Of a stretch of 64,000 nucleotides of DNA, positions 34,580 to 45,370 are shown piece by piece. The stretch's first letter is position 1; each line of letters starts with the position of its first letter. The position numbers and the translations under genes were made by a program. The notes under the pieces were generated by a model. That model saw nothing but the letters and a program-made list of their open reading frames with translations. It ran no database searches and was not told the origin of the DNA. This DNA comes from Yponomeuta sedellus (taxonomy: Eukaryota > Arthropoda > Insecta > Lepidoptera > Yponomeutidae), in the NCBI GenBank assembly GCA_934045075.1, contig OW203721.1, positions 26,878,181 to 26,942,180 of the forward strand, in the 5' to 3' direction.

Positions 34580-35643
34580 AGTGTCTGTCAGTTTTTTTGG
34601 ATTCTTGCAGCTTACTTAATAATGGACAGACGTTAGTGTAACTATATAAGCTAAAAATTAGTTTTGGTAGGTAGGTACCTTAATAACAAAAATAGTAGCT
34701 AAGTAACAAACATGTGCAAGTTAATACAAAATAGGTAAGTTAAACTACACTGCAGCACTGAGGACGCGTCCTTGAGTGCTCAAATTCACCAATAGCTTAA
34801 TACTAAAATTATTCGGTATATCCGAGGATAATACCCACTCCTTGTGCTGGCGTCAGTAAAGGTACCGAAATGATGTTTGATAATTCTTTGCTTCATTGTA
34901 GTTAATTAGGTATGTTTAAATTTAAACGATCACTCAAGGAGTTAACACGCTCATGCACAGAAGATGTTTTCCCTACGACTTCGTGATGACGTGAATGATG
35001 AATAGTCAATGACTAAAATGACGAGTTGAAGATTAAGACTAGTGTGACGCTTTATGTACTCTTATAAATAAATGCGTTTTAAAGCTTAATATTTCGCAAA
35101 CGGATCCCTAAAACGAAAAATGGTTTTCCTATCACAATAATTTTAAACGACTAATCCAACGATACCACCCCAGAACGTTCTAAGTCGCGGACAGACGCAC
35201 AGACGAACGGATAGACAGACAGATCGACTAGATAAACAGCTTGCCGACTGCTTAACATTAAAACTGTTAATTTTAGCGCAAGTCTTCTTGGTCTAATTCT
35301 GGACCCAAGATTAAAATAGCTGGTAGTATACAATTATTGTGTTATTATGGGTGATGCAGAATCAAAGATGATCGTTTATTCACTGGTTGCAATAATTGGC
35401 TCCTTGAATATATGTATTTTAGGCCTGTGCCTTGAAATGCAGCGTATAGATTACACCTATGAATAAAAAGTATTTATATCACAGAAATACCATTTGACTT
35501 TCCTGACTTTAGTAGGCAACCTAAAAATATCAGCAAGTAAAATATGCCAAAGACTTATTTGAGTTTATTAAGTTGTCAAAATTTGATAAAATATCTCAGT
35601 ACCACTTGGTGACAGTGGTACTGATAGAAGTGTAAGGTGGAGG

Positions 35644-35834
35644 TCAGCGCTCTGTGGATGCCGAGTGGCTGTGGTAGCCGCGCATGGTCTCCCCGAGGTG
35701 GCTGCCGTGCGGCAGGCGGCGCAGCTTGGCGGCGCAGGCGGGCTGGTAGGCCAGCCGGCCCGCCGCGTGCCCCGCCAGCAGCGCCAGCGCCACCATCGGC
35801 ACCGCGCCGAAGTGCGGGTTCCGCCGCAGGTATC
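35644..35834 (-). CDS. OCIAD2-like coding exon 3: second half of OCIA domain
   Basis: 62 codons and a stop. GYLRRNPHFGAVPMV, GRLAYQPACAAKLRRLPHGS, ending HSHSASTER. The conserved Cys before AAK is kept. Confidence 0.92.
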
Positions 35835-35963
35835 CTACGAACAGAAACATTCATAGAAGTAACACGCGACTGGGAGGAACGTAACTCAACTCTCAACACT
35901 ACTGCGAGCGCTCTGTACTTCTATGAAGGCTTCCGTGGCGTCCCTACCGCGCGTGGCACGTAC

Positions 35964-36090
35964 CGTACTTGACGGCGGCGAACGTGGCGGTGGCCAGCAC
36001 CGTGCTGAAGGGCAGGCAGCGCTGGTAGAAGCTCTCCGAGTCACACTCCTCCAGCGCGCGGATCTCGTCCGGCGTGAACTCGTAGTAGCG
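35964..36090 (-). CDS. OCIAD2-like coding exon 2: first half of OCIA domain
   Basis: 42 codons plus one base. YYEFTPDEIRALEECDSESF then YQRCLPFSTVLATAT. Acceptor CCGTCGCAG; donor G/GTACGT. Same length and phases as asrij exon 2. Confidence 0.92.
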
Positions 36091-36262
36091 CTGCGACGGA
36101 TACAACCACCACGTCAGCCACATTTTTCTCGTGTTAGCGTATGCAACCCGAGCCGTTACTTTACAAATAAATGAAGACCTTAAAATTAATGCACTTATAT
36201 TGATGGAAAACTGACGGCAACAATCTTATGAGTTCGGCTGGGCTGCAAGGTTCATCACAAAA

Positions 36263-36446
36263 TCTATATATATAAAAATGAATCCCTTTTTCACTTGGTC
36301 ACGGCATCAAGCATGAATGGCTGGACCGATTTCACTAGTTCTTTTTTTGTTGTATTTGTTATTATTAGGAGAAGGTTCTTATGTAAAAAAAAGGTAACAG
36401 ATATTTCTTGATTATAGGGCGGGACGAAGTTCGCCGGGACAGCTAG
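36263..36446 (+). mobile_element. Short non-autonomous Helitron
   Basis: Starts TCTATATATATAAAAATG after an A and ends CAGCTAG before a T, the Helitron rule (TC...CTAG between A and T). A GC-rich hairpin-capable stretch precedes the end. It lies in the first coding intron of the OCIAD2-like gene. It shares the GAAGTTCGC and GACAGCTAG end with 37300-37481. Confidence 0.8.
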
Positions 36447-36492
36447 TATCACAATAAAAATAAAAACAACCAACGAATTAAACCAATCAAAC

Positions 36493-36603
36493 CAGCGGGT
36501 GCGTGACGTTCCGCGGCACGGGGCAGGCGCAGCGGCTGCGCGACGCCGCGAAGCAGCGGCAGTCCTCCGGCTCCTTCTCCTTCGTCTTACTCTTAGCGCT
36601 CAT
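36493..36603 (-). CDS. OCIAD2-like coding exon 1
   Basis: 37 codons, MSAKSKTKEKEPEDCRCF then AASRSRCACPVP and RNVTHPL. Start ATG at 36603-36601; donor CTG/GTTTGA, phase 0. Confidence 0.8.
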
Positions 36604-37007
36604 CGCGAGGTTCACCTGCATAAAAACGACAATAGCTATAATTGTAGTTTACAGACTATGCATTCTAACGTACTTTTCCGATATACCGAATAGTAAAGTC
36701 CGTGCCTATTTCCTTCTTCTACAGATGCCAATTAACCGAACGATTAAACACATGCACAAATAAATAAAAATACATATAGTATGTTTTTTTAACTGAGACA
36801 TGTTACACTTGACCCCAGTCACGCCTGATGGTAAACGAAGCCGGGTTCTGCGACGTTACGTGCTTACCTGTTAAGTGCTGATTGACTCTACTTTTAAAGA
36901 CACCCAGGTTATGTGTCTCCGGATAGACAGACGACGGCCACGTATTCCATAACTTTGCCGTTCTTATTATAAAAGAATTCACGAGTCGAAAGTTTTTAAT
37001 TTCTATA

Positions 37008-37187
37008 CTATTTTTATTTTTAATGCACTAACCCGTGCTAAGGAACAAATTTAAAAACCTATTTAGAGGCTAAAAATTTCACCCATGCCGGGATTCGAAC
37101 CCGCAACCTCTGGCACGGATAGCCAGAGGTTGCGGGTTCGAATCCCGGCATGGGTGAAATTTTTAGCGTCTAAATAGGTTTTTAAAT
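37008..37187. repeat. Foldback tRNA-like element, copy e
   Basis: The arms meet at CACGGATAG around 37114. The two arms differ at very few positions. Confidence 0.85.
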
Positions 37188-37299
37188 TTTTAATTTCTAT
37201 TCATGTTTAGTATTTGCATGTGTCTATTTAGAGTTAGTAGGTACAATGATTTTCTTAATTAATCTTTTTTATTAAAGGGCCTTCTTTTTTATTTACAAA

Positions 37300-37481
37300 C
37301 TAGCTGACCCAGCGAACTTCGTACCGCCTAACAGTAAATTCTTTAATTTTTTTTATTTTTCTCTCCGTTAGAACCATCCTCGTACTTCAAGGAATATTCT
37401 AAAACAAGAATTAGCGAAATTCAGCTGCTCTCGAGTTTTGCGCCTACCAACACATTCAGCGATTCATTTGTATATTATAGA
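37300..37481 (-). mobile_element. Short non-autonomous Helitron
   Basis: On the minus strand it starts TCTATAATATACAAATG and ends GGGTCAGCTAG, between A and T. A piece of the same family is found at 47578-47649. Confidence 0.8.
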
Positions 37482-37589
37482 TATACTTAATAAAATAATA
37501 AATTTTCCTATAAGTATATAAAATAATATTACTTAATAATATAACTATTTACATATTTACAAAAAAAGCTTTAAATAAAAAAGTGTACA

Positions 37590-38165
37590 CCGCTGCCGCC
37601 GATGGGGAGAGTTCCCAAGACGCTGGCAACATTCCCTCTCTGAATGACCAGGTTGATGCGCTGGCCGAGGTAGCTACCAGCTCTTGGGTTGGTCGATGAG
37701 GCGCGTTGCTATTTCTTTGGAAGTTTACGCGCCTCGGGCCCCCACGGACCCATCGTCACGACCCCAAACGGCGCAAATAGGTAACTGTCTTCAAGAACAG
37801 AGTACTTGCGCCGCTTGAGGCCTTCTGCTGTAGTCGCCCGCGGCCCTGCTGGTGTTCGTGACATGGGAAGACGTCAGTGTGTCCACGCAGGTTGCATCCC
37901 ACACAGCGGCCTCCCGTTCTGCCACGGCACCAGTGACATACCGTCAGGTCTCCTTCCATCGTCCCGTGCTATACCATTAGGCGCAAGGATGGCCGGCACG
38001 GCTGCGCTGGAAAGAGCCACCCGGATTATGTCGTTCAGGGACGCATGACGAGACAGTCGGCCCACGCTGCGTTGGCATTGGCAGGATAGGCCTTGGTGTC
38101 CCAATTCAACTACGCGGTCTCCGCAAAGGCAGCGGTGGGGCTGAACAAGTTCGCAGACCGACCGT
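37590..38165 (-). pseudogene. Degraded non-LTR retroelement protein C-terminus
   Basis: On the minus strand, frames spell CLCGDRVVELGHQGLSCQ, GRLSRHASLNDIIRVAL and RRPDGMSLVPWQNGRPL. This Cys/His module is recalled from the C-terminal part of reverse-transcriptase polyproteins in insects and cnidarians. Several frame changes break it. No RT domain is present here. Confidence 0.5.
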
Positions 38166-38452
38166 GTAGAAATAAATAAATAAATAACGGGTGTTATTAA
38201 ACACTTGCACAAAAATAACAAATTCATTGCGTTTATTTGTACCTATGTTAAATATCAAAAGTTTATTTCTAAGGCGGATTGTCGTGCAACAGGTACCACA
38301 CTTACCTACTTGTCACTGCTCATTAGTTAGTGAATAGTTTTGAAGAGTTCGGTCGGGTGTCAGGATTGCATGCTCTGGTAAAGGTATCAAGTTGTGGTTT
38401 GATGTTGATTATTTTAGGTTTTTACATTTTCATTAATTTTGCAATAAGTACG

Positions 38453-38806
38453 TGTGACATCTCGGTATGTGTCACCAATGTGTCACGCATATGTGAGAGG
38501 TTTTGTCTATGACAGGTCTATATTTTCTTCAAAAACTCGCCAGGCATGCCATTATTATTTCTTAATGATTCCCGATATTTATACTCATACATCTGTAGTG
38601 CTTCCTACATGGAGCTTTCGCGCGCCTCACGCGTGCTGGCCAGCGGAATACTCTCGCCGCCGCGCGACACAAGTGTCATACAAACAGTCACGTCAAGTAA
38701 CTCGTTTTTGCTGTCACGAATTTTCTGGCGCACCAAATTATATTCCTGCTGAATCCTAAAAACCTTCTTATCATTTCATTGTTGAGGAGAAATATCCCTT
38801 CTCACA
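38453..38806 (+). repeat. Putative 5' LTR of a truncated Gypsy element
   Basis: TGTGACATCT at 38453 to CTCACA at 38806. The right edge is supported by the adjacent primer site TGGTGACCC (38808-38816). The left edge is only a guess because no second LTR exists in the window. Confidence 0.45.
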
Positions 38807-38835
38807 TTGGTGACCCTCAGACGAACAAAAACAGG

Positions 38836-39356
38836 ATGGCAAGCGGTAACAAATCACCGCCTCCGATGGAAGCCGGCGACTCTGCCTTCAAAGACGCAGT
38901 TCCCTCTCCCGAGGCAGCAGGAGCATTGCGGGCGTGACAATCACAAGCCTTGAAGACATGTTCACGAAACTGCAACAAATAATGTCGGCGAAAATCACCC
39001 AAGAAATAGCGCAATTGAGTATGAATCGGAACTCAAGTAACCGAAACTCGCAAGGCACAGGTCCGTATCCAGGGGGCGCCAACGATCCCGTAGTCGGTCC
39101 CCCAGAGTTTGTTGGTACCACTCGACGTTTGGCGACAAAGCGAGAAAATGTATCTCCCCATGCAAATTTAATTCGACTACTAATGCGGAAAACAAACCGG
39201 ACAGTCAGTAATGGTGGCAGACGACTGTCTTCTTCTTCTAAATCCAGCCGCCTTTTTATATTGGATCCAAGAAGCAAGATAGAGTTTTTAGTCGACACCG
39301 GATCAGACCTTTGTGTCCTACCACCTCCTAAATTCCCTAGAAAACCAATAGCCTAG
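38836..39356 (+). pseudogene. Gag-protease remnant of the CsRn1-type element
   Basis: A 33-codon frame from 38836 ends in TGA, then a shifted frame runs from about 38934 to 39356 with an amphipathic gag-like start and LVDTGSDLCVLPPP, the protease active site. The gag middle is missing and a further frame change lies near 39150. It is non-functional as read. Confidence 0.7.
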
Positions 39357-39421
39357 AAAACCAACAAACCGAATACAATCTGTCAGCAGCCAATGGCACG
39401 CCAATCAAAACGTACGGCATA

Positions 39422-41266
39422 ATGAAGATGTACCTTAACCTAGGCCTGCGCAGAGATTTTACTTGGAACTTTGTCGTGGCCGACGTAGACAGACCAATAA
39501 TCGGCGCAGATTTCTTATCCCATTTCGGTTTACTAGTGGACTGCCAAAACCATCGTCTCCTAGATAGCGTCACTACGCTTACCGCGGCAGGCACACTCAA
39601 GCTGTGCAACACACCCAGCGTGAAGGCCGTCTCGGGATTGAGCAAATATCACCAGTTTTTGGCCCAATACCAGGAACTTGCGAAACCCTCTAGCATTGAC
39701 AGGCAGGTGAAACACACGACAGTTCACTACATCCGCACCACACTGGGCTCTCCAGTTTTCTGTAGACCCAGACGCCTCGCCCCAGATCGGCTGAAGGTGG
39801 CCAAGGCCCAGTTCGAGGAGATGGTCCAGGTTGGAACGGCGCGCCGCTCAGATTCCCCGTGGGCTTCCGCACTCCACTTAGCACCGACAGGTAATGGCTG
39901 GAGACCCTGCGGAGACTACAGAGCTCTCAACAACCGCACTGTCCCGGATCGATACCCGATACGTCATATCGAAGATTTTTCACAGAGGCTAGATGGAAGC
40001 ACAGTATTTACGAAATTAGACCTTGTAAAGGCATGCAATCAAATTCCCGTTTGTTCTGACGATATTCCAAAAACCGCAATAACCACACCATTTGGACTAT
40101 TTGAATTTCCCTTCATGTCATTTGGACTGAGAAACGCCGCACAATGGTTCCAAAGATTTCTTGACGAAGTGCTCCGAGGCTTGGATTTTTGTTACTCGTA
40201 CATTGACGACATACTAATATACTCGAGAAACCATGAAGAGCACCTCACACATGTCGAGAAGGTTTTTCAGCGACTCAGTGAGTATGGAATGCTCCTGAAC
40301 GTATCAAAATGTTGCTTTGGAGAAAGCGAAATAACTTTCCTTGGCTACAAAATTTCCGCTGAAGACACTCAACCACTGGATGATAAAATATCGGCCATCA
40401 AGCAGTACTCTCCGCCCAACACTACGAAAGGTTTGCGAAGATTCCTCGGCATGTTAAACTATTACCGACGATTTATGCCAAATGCAGCTGAAGAACAGGC
40501 GCCACTGCACGATATGCTGGCTGGCCCAAATATCAAGGGCAATCACTCCCTGACTTGGACACCAGATCAACTACAGGCGTTTGAAATATGCAAGTCGAGT
40601 CTGTCAAGATTTACTCTCCTTGTCCACCCTGTACTCAATGCGCCCCTCGCTCTTGTTACTGACGCTTCCAACACCGCAATAGGCGCAGTCCTCCAACAAA
40701 AAGTCGACGACAACTGGCAACCACTAGCGTTTTTCTCCAAGAAGTTGACCAAACCCCAGATACAGTACAGCGCCTACGACAGAGAGTTGTTGGCCATCTA
40801 TCAAGCTGTCAGGCACTTCAAGCACATGGTAGAGGGACGTCATTTCATTATTTTTACGGATCATAAACCCATTACATTCGCATTTAACCAGAAAGACCGA
40901 AGCTGCTCACCTCGACAATTCACCTATCTGGATCTCATCGGACAATATACCACAGACATTAGGCATATTTCAGGCAAAGATAACCTGACTGCCGATGCTC
41001 TCAGTAGAATCGAATCCATCACAGCAACCCCCGACTACCTAACTATCTCCCGCGCACAGGAAGATGATGCGGAACTACAATCGTTGCTATCGGGCGGGTC
41101 TTCATTACAACTACAGAAAGAACCAGTACCGGGCACAGACGTATCTTTGTTCTGTGATGTATCGCAAGCCAGACCTCGACCTTTCATTACAAGTCAGTTA
41201 CGTCGCCAAGTCTTCAACTCAATTCATAGCATGAGTCACACAGGCACAGGGTCATATTCCTTTTAA
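39422..41266 (+). CDS. pol: Truncated pol: RT and RNase H
   Basis: 614 codons. Order: end of protease ([11 protein letters not shown]), reverse transcriptase with [30 protein letters not shown] and catalytic YIDD near residue 263, then RNase H ([45 protein letters not shown]). It ends in [11 protein letters not shown], the very start of integrase, before a stop that is not element-derived. The start used is an internal Met; the homologous frame continues upstream with one shift. A dead retroelement gene with a still open RT frame. Confidence 0.88.
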   Translation: MKMYLNLGLRRDFTWNFVVADVDRPIIGADFLSHFGLLVDCQNHRLLDSVTTLTAAGTLKLCNTPSVKAVSGLSKYHQFLAQYQELAKPSSIDRQVKHTTVHYIRTTLGSPVFCRPRRLAPDRLKVAKAQFEEMVQVGTARRSDSPWASALHLAPTGNGWRPCGDYRALNNRTVPDRYPIRHIEDFSQRLDGSTVFTKLDLVKACNQIPVCSDDIPKTAITTPFGLFEFPFMSFGLRNAAQWFQRFLDEVLRGLDFCYSYIDDILIYSRNHEEHLTHVEKVFQRLSEYGMLLNVSKCCFGESEITFLGYKISAEDTQPLDDKISAIKQYSPPNTTKGLRRFLGMLNYYRRFMPNAAEEQAPLHDMLAGPNIKGNHSLTWTPDQLQAFEICKSSLSRFTLLVHPVLNAPLALVTDASNTAIGAVLQQKVDDNWQPLAFFSKKLTKPQIQYSAYDRELLAIYQAVRHFKHMVEGRHFIIFTDHKPITFAFNQKDRSCSPRQFTYLDLIGQYTTDIRHISGKDNLTADALSRIESITATPDYLTISRAQEDDAELQSLLSGGSSLQLQKEPVPGTDVSLFCDVSQARPRPFITSQLRRQVFNSIHSMSHTGTGSYSF

Positions 41267-41477
41267 TTATTTCTGCGTTTTTAGTGCCTTTTACTGTACA
41301 GAAGTCGGTTTTTATTTTTTCATTTTAATTTTATTTATGATATTATTTACTGCATTTATTAAACACAATGAACGAAGCTTTAAGAATCTATGCCTTGCTA
41401 ACCTTTAATATTCCTTGAGAACCGACGACTACAGAAATGTCTACCTACATTTTGTATGTACCTAGATGTGTATTATG

Positions 41478-41539
41478 ACCCGGCTTCGCTCGGGTGAAAT
41501 GTGACTCATAAGTCACATTTCACCCGAGCGAAGCCGGGT
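41478..41539. repeat. Perfect hairpin, 29-bp arms and 4-nt loop
   Basis: ACCCGGCTTCGCTCGGGTGA... at 41478-41506 is exactly mirrored at 41511-41539 around CATA. The phrase resembles the GAAGCCGGGT end of short Helitron-like repeats, so it may be two ends joined head to head. Confidence 0.92.
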
Positions 41540-41789
41540 TTTCATCTAGTAGTTATATATTAAACGGGTCTAATCATGATTATTTATTAGGTAAAACGTA
41601 ATTACCTTATTTCCCGACTTTTCGGCAGCATTGCAGCGTTACAGTTACCGTGGTCTCGGGTAGATAAATAATCACGATGTCGATCAATCAAACGGGTCTA
41701 CGTTTAATACATCATACATAACCATGCCATTATTGTCGGAATACTGTTTTTTGTAATAGTACCTATTAAGAGACTTGGTACCAACGTGG

Positions 41790-42010
41790 TACGGGCTCGA
41801 CAGCGGATTGGGCGTACAATCGGACCTAGCGAACACGAAATAGTAATAATTATAGTATAATAGACGATCGGACTTGTTACTGTCCGGCCAGCGGAGTCGG
41901 TACCTACGTTCTACTGACCATATCTGTTCGTCTGGAAATTTGTCTGCCGTGCATAATTAGTCGGTACTATTTCGGGTTCGCTAGGTCCGAATCCGGTGTC
42001 GCCCTACAAC
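41790..42010. repeat. Imperfect foldback element
   Basis: TCGGACCTAGCGAACACGAA near 41832 is mirrored by TTCGGGTTCGCTAGGTCCGA near 41972 with one mismatch. Outer parts are more diverged. An old MITE. Confidence 0.65.
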
Positions 42011-43423
42011 ATGATGTCAAAAATCTGTGGCGCGGGAGCATACTGGAACCCAACATACAATACGGTGATCATAACTATTAATAAAAGTGCTTAGAACTTA
42101 GTTTGCATGAAATTTAAGGTACCTAAGTCATTAAACAGAATAAATAAATTAATTAATGTTTTTTGTGAATTTGATATTTTTTTCTTTGACTTATGCTGTT
42201 TTCGTGTAGCCTGTGTCACTCGCGCAAACACGATAGAATACAACGAATCAAATTAATACTCTGACGTCCGAACTTCGTCCAAGCAGGCGAAGTTCGGGCG
42301 GTTCCGAGCAAACACGACCTAGTATTAATTATGTTCGGTTCGGCAGTTTAGGGCGGATAAATCATTTTTAAAAACGAAACTGTAGTTCAAAATATTAAAA
42401 AAATATAATTGTACAATTTTAACATTTTATACAGGATAAATTGACCGTTTTAACCATAAATTAACAAGAAAGTTTTAACGTTTGGATGTTTGATAAATGT
42501 TAGGGATGCGATTTTTTTCCTCTCGTCTACACCATAATTTTGGGGTACCGTCTCAGAACAATTAAACCTATTGTTAGCGAAGTTCGGGTTCCGATTGAAG
42601 TCAGAAGATGGGGATGAGGAAAAGAGTAAGGCAGAAGACGTTGGATTTCAAAAACGAAATGTGGTTGTGCGTGCGTGCCGCTAGGGTGCGCTAAATTTGG
42701 TAGCTAAAGGCCGACTGACGTGAGCTGCCGCTGTCACACACACAGCGACGCGCATGCGCACGGACACACATGTGTGTTTATTATAACATAGGTACAGTTT
42801 AAAAGACAGCCCTGTCGGTAACACCTATCGTTACCTTAAAATATTACAAGTGCTTAAAACTGTTTTTAGGATTCGGTTCCGAATTTTAAGCTTCAAACAC
42901 GGTTGTAAAAGAAAGATCAAAATATCAAAATGCAATAATTTTTGTTATCCCACCCACTATCCTATCCCGGCCTATTCCGGCCAAACGGGTTTGTAGTTGA
43001 TTGTAGAAATTGAATAAATTCAGGGTAGCAGCACCTAATTATAATTAGCTTACAAGGAAAATTGTCACGGTCAACTAGGAATGACTAGGATTCACAAGTT
43101 AACGAGAAACAGGTGGCCATTTTATAAAAAAATAAATAAAAGAAGAACTTCGTGAAAGTTTCATTGTTGAAAAGTAAAATCCCCTCCTCTTTTGGGACGC
43201 TATTTTGCGGGTGATGATGTGTGTGTGTGGCGTGCCTGACACGCACTTGGCCTGTTTTTATGTCAGATTTTTAGTTCTGAGGTCATTATAATGGCATAGA
43301 GCATAACTCTTATATTTTTTTCGTTATATATATTGTGTCAAAAATATCATGACAAATTATAATGTGAAATTCAACGTCAAAATATCAATAATTCCGTTTA
43401 TCGAGATATGTTTGTTGGGCGTC

Positions 43424-44270
43424 ATGTCTCGAGCGCGCGGAGTCGCCGGCGTAGGGGGTGGTGGTAGCTCGTTGCTGGTTCTGCTGATGCTGGCGGGGCA
43501 GTGGGGCGGGGTGCGGGCGGACGCGTACGCCGACTACTCGGGGGTTAAACTGCCGCACTACGAGTACGGGGCGGCAGGGGTAGAAACGGACGAGCCCCGC
43601 GCGCGCGATGACTACCGCGACCCCCTCGACTACGGCAAATACGAGGAGCAGGGGCCAGTGGCATCGCAACCACGCGACCGCGACGCCGGGGACGTGTGGC
43701 AGCCCAAGGCCGAGCCCGGAGAGCAGAGACCGTCGCGGCCGAAGAAGATGCGCCGACAGCGTGACCACGCGAGCGACGACATGCGCAGGCGACTCCCAAA
43801 GCACACCGATGACGAACGTCAGGAGTTTAACGACGCCTCAGCCTATAAATATTTGGACGATAATTTTGATAATGAGGACATACAAAAATTTAAACCTAAG
43901 TACAACCGCAAACAGTCGAAGGAAAGAAGGGACGTCAGCGACCTGACTCGAGCGCTGGTGGTCGGCCGGCGCGCTGAAGAGCGACGCGGGCGTGGGCGGC
44001 GCGGGAAGGACGACTCGGACGGAGACTACGAGCTGCCGCCAGCTGACGAGGAGCAATACCCGCACGGGCTCGACGAGCCGCACGTGGGGGCGCCGCACGC
44101 TGCCGGGGCGCCGCCGGCAGCCAGGGAGCCGACCGCCACCGGCGCCTCGCTCCCAAGTGGAGCCCCGCTCTCTACTGAGGGTCCTTCCGATGAGTACGGC
44201 GCCTACGACGTTATGAAGCCCGTTTTGAAACTGAAGGATAAGCTACCTTCTCTGTTACGTCGCACCACTC
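43424..44270 (+). CDS. Unrecognised secreted protein, exon 1
   Basis: The ATG at 43424 gives a signal peptide (MSRARG, then SSLLVLLMLAGQWGGVRA) with a likely cut before DAYADYSG. An in-frame ATG at 43349 is less likely because it would bury the signal. The mature part is strongly charged, rich in Arg, Asp, Glu, Pro and Tyr, with DYxxPLDYGKYEEQ and YKYLDDNFDNEDIQKFKPKY, then Ala/Pro-rich. It has no Cys after the signal peptide. The donor C/GTAAGT at 44271 is perfect and phase 1 matches the exon at 45371; unspliced reading ends 8 bases later in TAG. No family recognised. Confidence 0.72.
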
Positions 44271-44365
44271 GTAAGTAGATGATTAATAATAAATAGTGAC
44301 GCTGAGATCACATTGACACTTGACAGAGTGGCAATGTATGTACAAACAAATAATTTCATATATCT

Positions 44366-44643
44366 ATTGCACTATTTTTATTTTTAATGCACTAACCCGT
44401 GCTAAGGAACAAATTTAAAAACCTATTTAGAGGCTAAAAATTTCACCCATGCCGGGATTCGAACCCGCAACCTCTGGCTATCCGTACCAGCGCTCTACCA
44501 ATTGAGCCAATGGGCGACTCACGGCATCAGTGAAATTTCGAACCTCTTTACAATATTCTCTGTATTACGTACAGGCAGCGACATCTGACTTAAGCAAATT
44601 GCATTACTTACAGCCCCGACTACCTACTTTGCAGTTAGGTTTT
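44366..44643 (-). repeat. tRNA-like repeat, copy f (single unit)
   Basis: A single unit from ATTGCACTATTTTTATTTTT to CTTTGCAGTTAGG, in the intron of the secreted-protein gene. Almost identical to the left arm and body of copy g. Confidence 0.85.
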
Positions 44644-44673
44644 AACATCGGAACGATATCACTGTACCCACAT

Positions 44674-45106
44674 GATTGCACTATTTTTATTTTTAATGCA
44701 CTAACCCGTGCTAAGGAACAAATTTAAAAACCTATTTAGACGCTAAAAATTTCACCCATGCCGGGATTCGAACCCGCAACCTCTGGCTATCCGTACCAGC
44801 GCTCTACCAATTGAGCCAATGGGCGACTCACGGCATCAGTGAAATTTCGAACCTCTTTACAATATTCTCTGTTAAAACCTAACTGCAAAGTAGGTAGTCG
44901 GGGCTGTAAGTAATGCAATTTGCTTAAGTCAGATGTCGCTGCCTGTACGTAATACAGAGAATATTGTAAAGAGGTTCGAAATTTCACTGATGCCGTGAGT
45001 CGCCCATTGGCTCAATTGGTAGAGCGCTGGTACGGATAGCCAGAGGTTGCGGGTTCGAATCCCGGCATGGGTGAAATTTTTAGCCTCTAAATAGGTTTTT
45101 AAATTC
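44674..45106. repeat. Foldback tRNA-like element, copy g
   Basis: The left part 44674-44872 is one unit on the minus strand, truncated in the body; the right part 44876-45106 is an almost identical inverted unit. Arms 44712-44872 and 44943-45106 can pair over about 160 bp. Confidence 0.88.
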
Positions 45107-45370
45107 ATATATCTAGCTAATCCAGGTTGAATTTTCAATATTTTCACTGAAGAGTAATTCTGAAATTGTTGTTTTATTTCTTTTTACCGGTTGTGCTCTC
45201 TATTTATTGAACAACTATTGAACAGAAAAAGCTAACGTACGGATGCCCTTCGTTTGGATTAACTTCCTGAGCTAATTTATATAATAGTCACCAATCACAA
45301 TTTTGTATTTTGTATCTTGTGCAGATCGATAAATGAGGGAACACCCTAACGTAAGCTTTTGTCTGCTCAG

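Larger units (their letters stand above)
28317..35643. other. Repeat-rich region between the two OCIA genes
   Basis: No host exon recognised. It contains a 42-bp palindrome (29099-29140), foldback tRNA-like copies (30341-30546, 33777-34220, 34271-34579), perfect foldback elements (32278-32491, 33524-33734), degenerate tandem repeats (about 32570-32960) and unresolved AT-rich DNA. The promoter of asrij should lie just right of 28316, and the short paralogue ends at 35644. Confidence 0.6.
35644..36603 (-). other. Gene model: short OCIA-domain paralogue (OCIAD2-like)
   Basis: Coding exons on the minus strand: 36493-36603, 35964-36090 and 35644-35834; phases 0 and 1, 142 aa. It has the OCIA domain with two hydrophobic helices (VLATATFAAV and ALALLAGHAAGRL) but none of the long C-terminal tail of the asrij gene at 23254-28316, so it resembles vertebrate OCIAD2 in plan. 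The N-terminus is short and Cys-rich (CRCF, CAC). An acceptor, TTTTTATGCAG, lies 12 bases upstream of the ATG, so the 5' UTR is split. It stands in the same orientation as asrij, 7.3 kb upstream of it. By family knowledge it should be a mitochondrial or endosomal membrane protein. Confidence 0.88.
36604..38452. other. 5' flank of the OCIAD2-like gene, repeats only
   Basis: The region should hold the untranslated first exon and promoter of the OCIAD2-like gene, which cannot be placed. Recognised items are the repeats listed at 37008, 37300 and 37590 and a short TAAA array at about 38167-38188. Confidence 0.45.
38453..41266 (+). mobile_element. Truncated CsRn1-type Ty3/Gypsy element
   Basis: The primer site TGGTGACCC matches the 3' end of tRNA-Trp, the choice characteristic of the CsRn1 clade. 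Gag is reduced to short frames with stops (first ATG at 38836). A protease DTGSD occurs at about 39296, RT and RNase H are open, and the element breaks off early in the integrase zinc domain. No 3' LTR was found. Confidence 0.75.
41267..43423. other. Non-coding region upstream of the secreted-protein gene
   Basis: Contains a perfect hairpin at 41478-41539, an imperfect foldback element at about 41790-42010 and a GT-rich patch near 43215. The promoter of the gene starting at 43424 should be here but no clear TATA box stands out. Confidence 0.45.

Noticed and set aside
37756..38227. Host gene on the minus strand
   Set aside because: Frames are broken and the Cys/His module is known from retroelement polyproteins.
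43349..43423. Upstream ATG as the start of the secreted-protein gene
   Set aside because: It would place 25 extra residues before a good signal peptide; the ATG at 43424 is the simpler choice.
30341..45106. CRISPR array or integrons suggested by repeated hairpins
   Set aside because: Spacing is irregular, there are no unique spacers, and the host is an animal.
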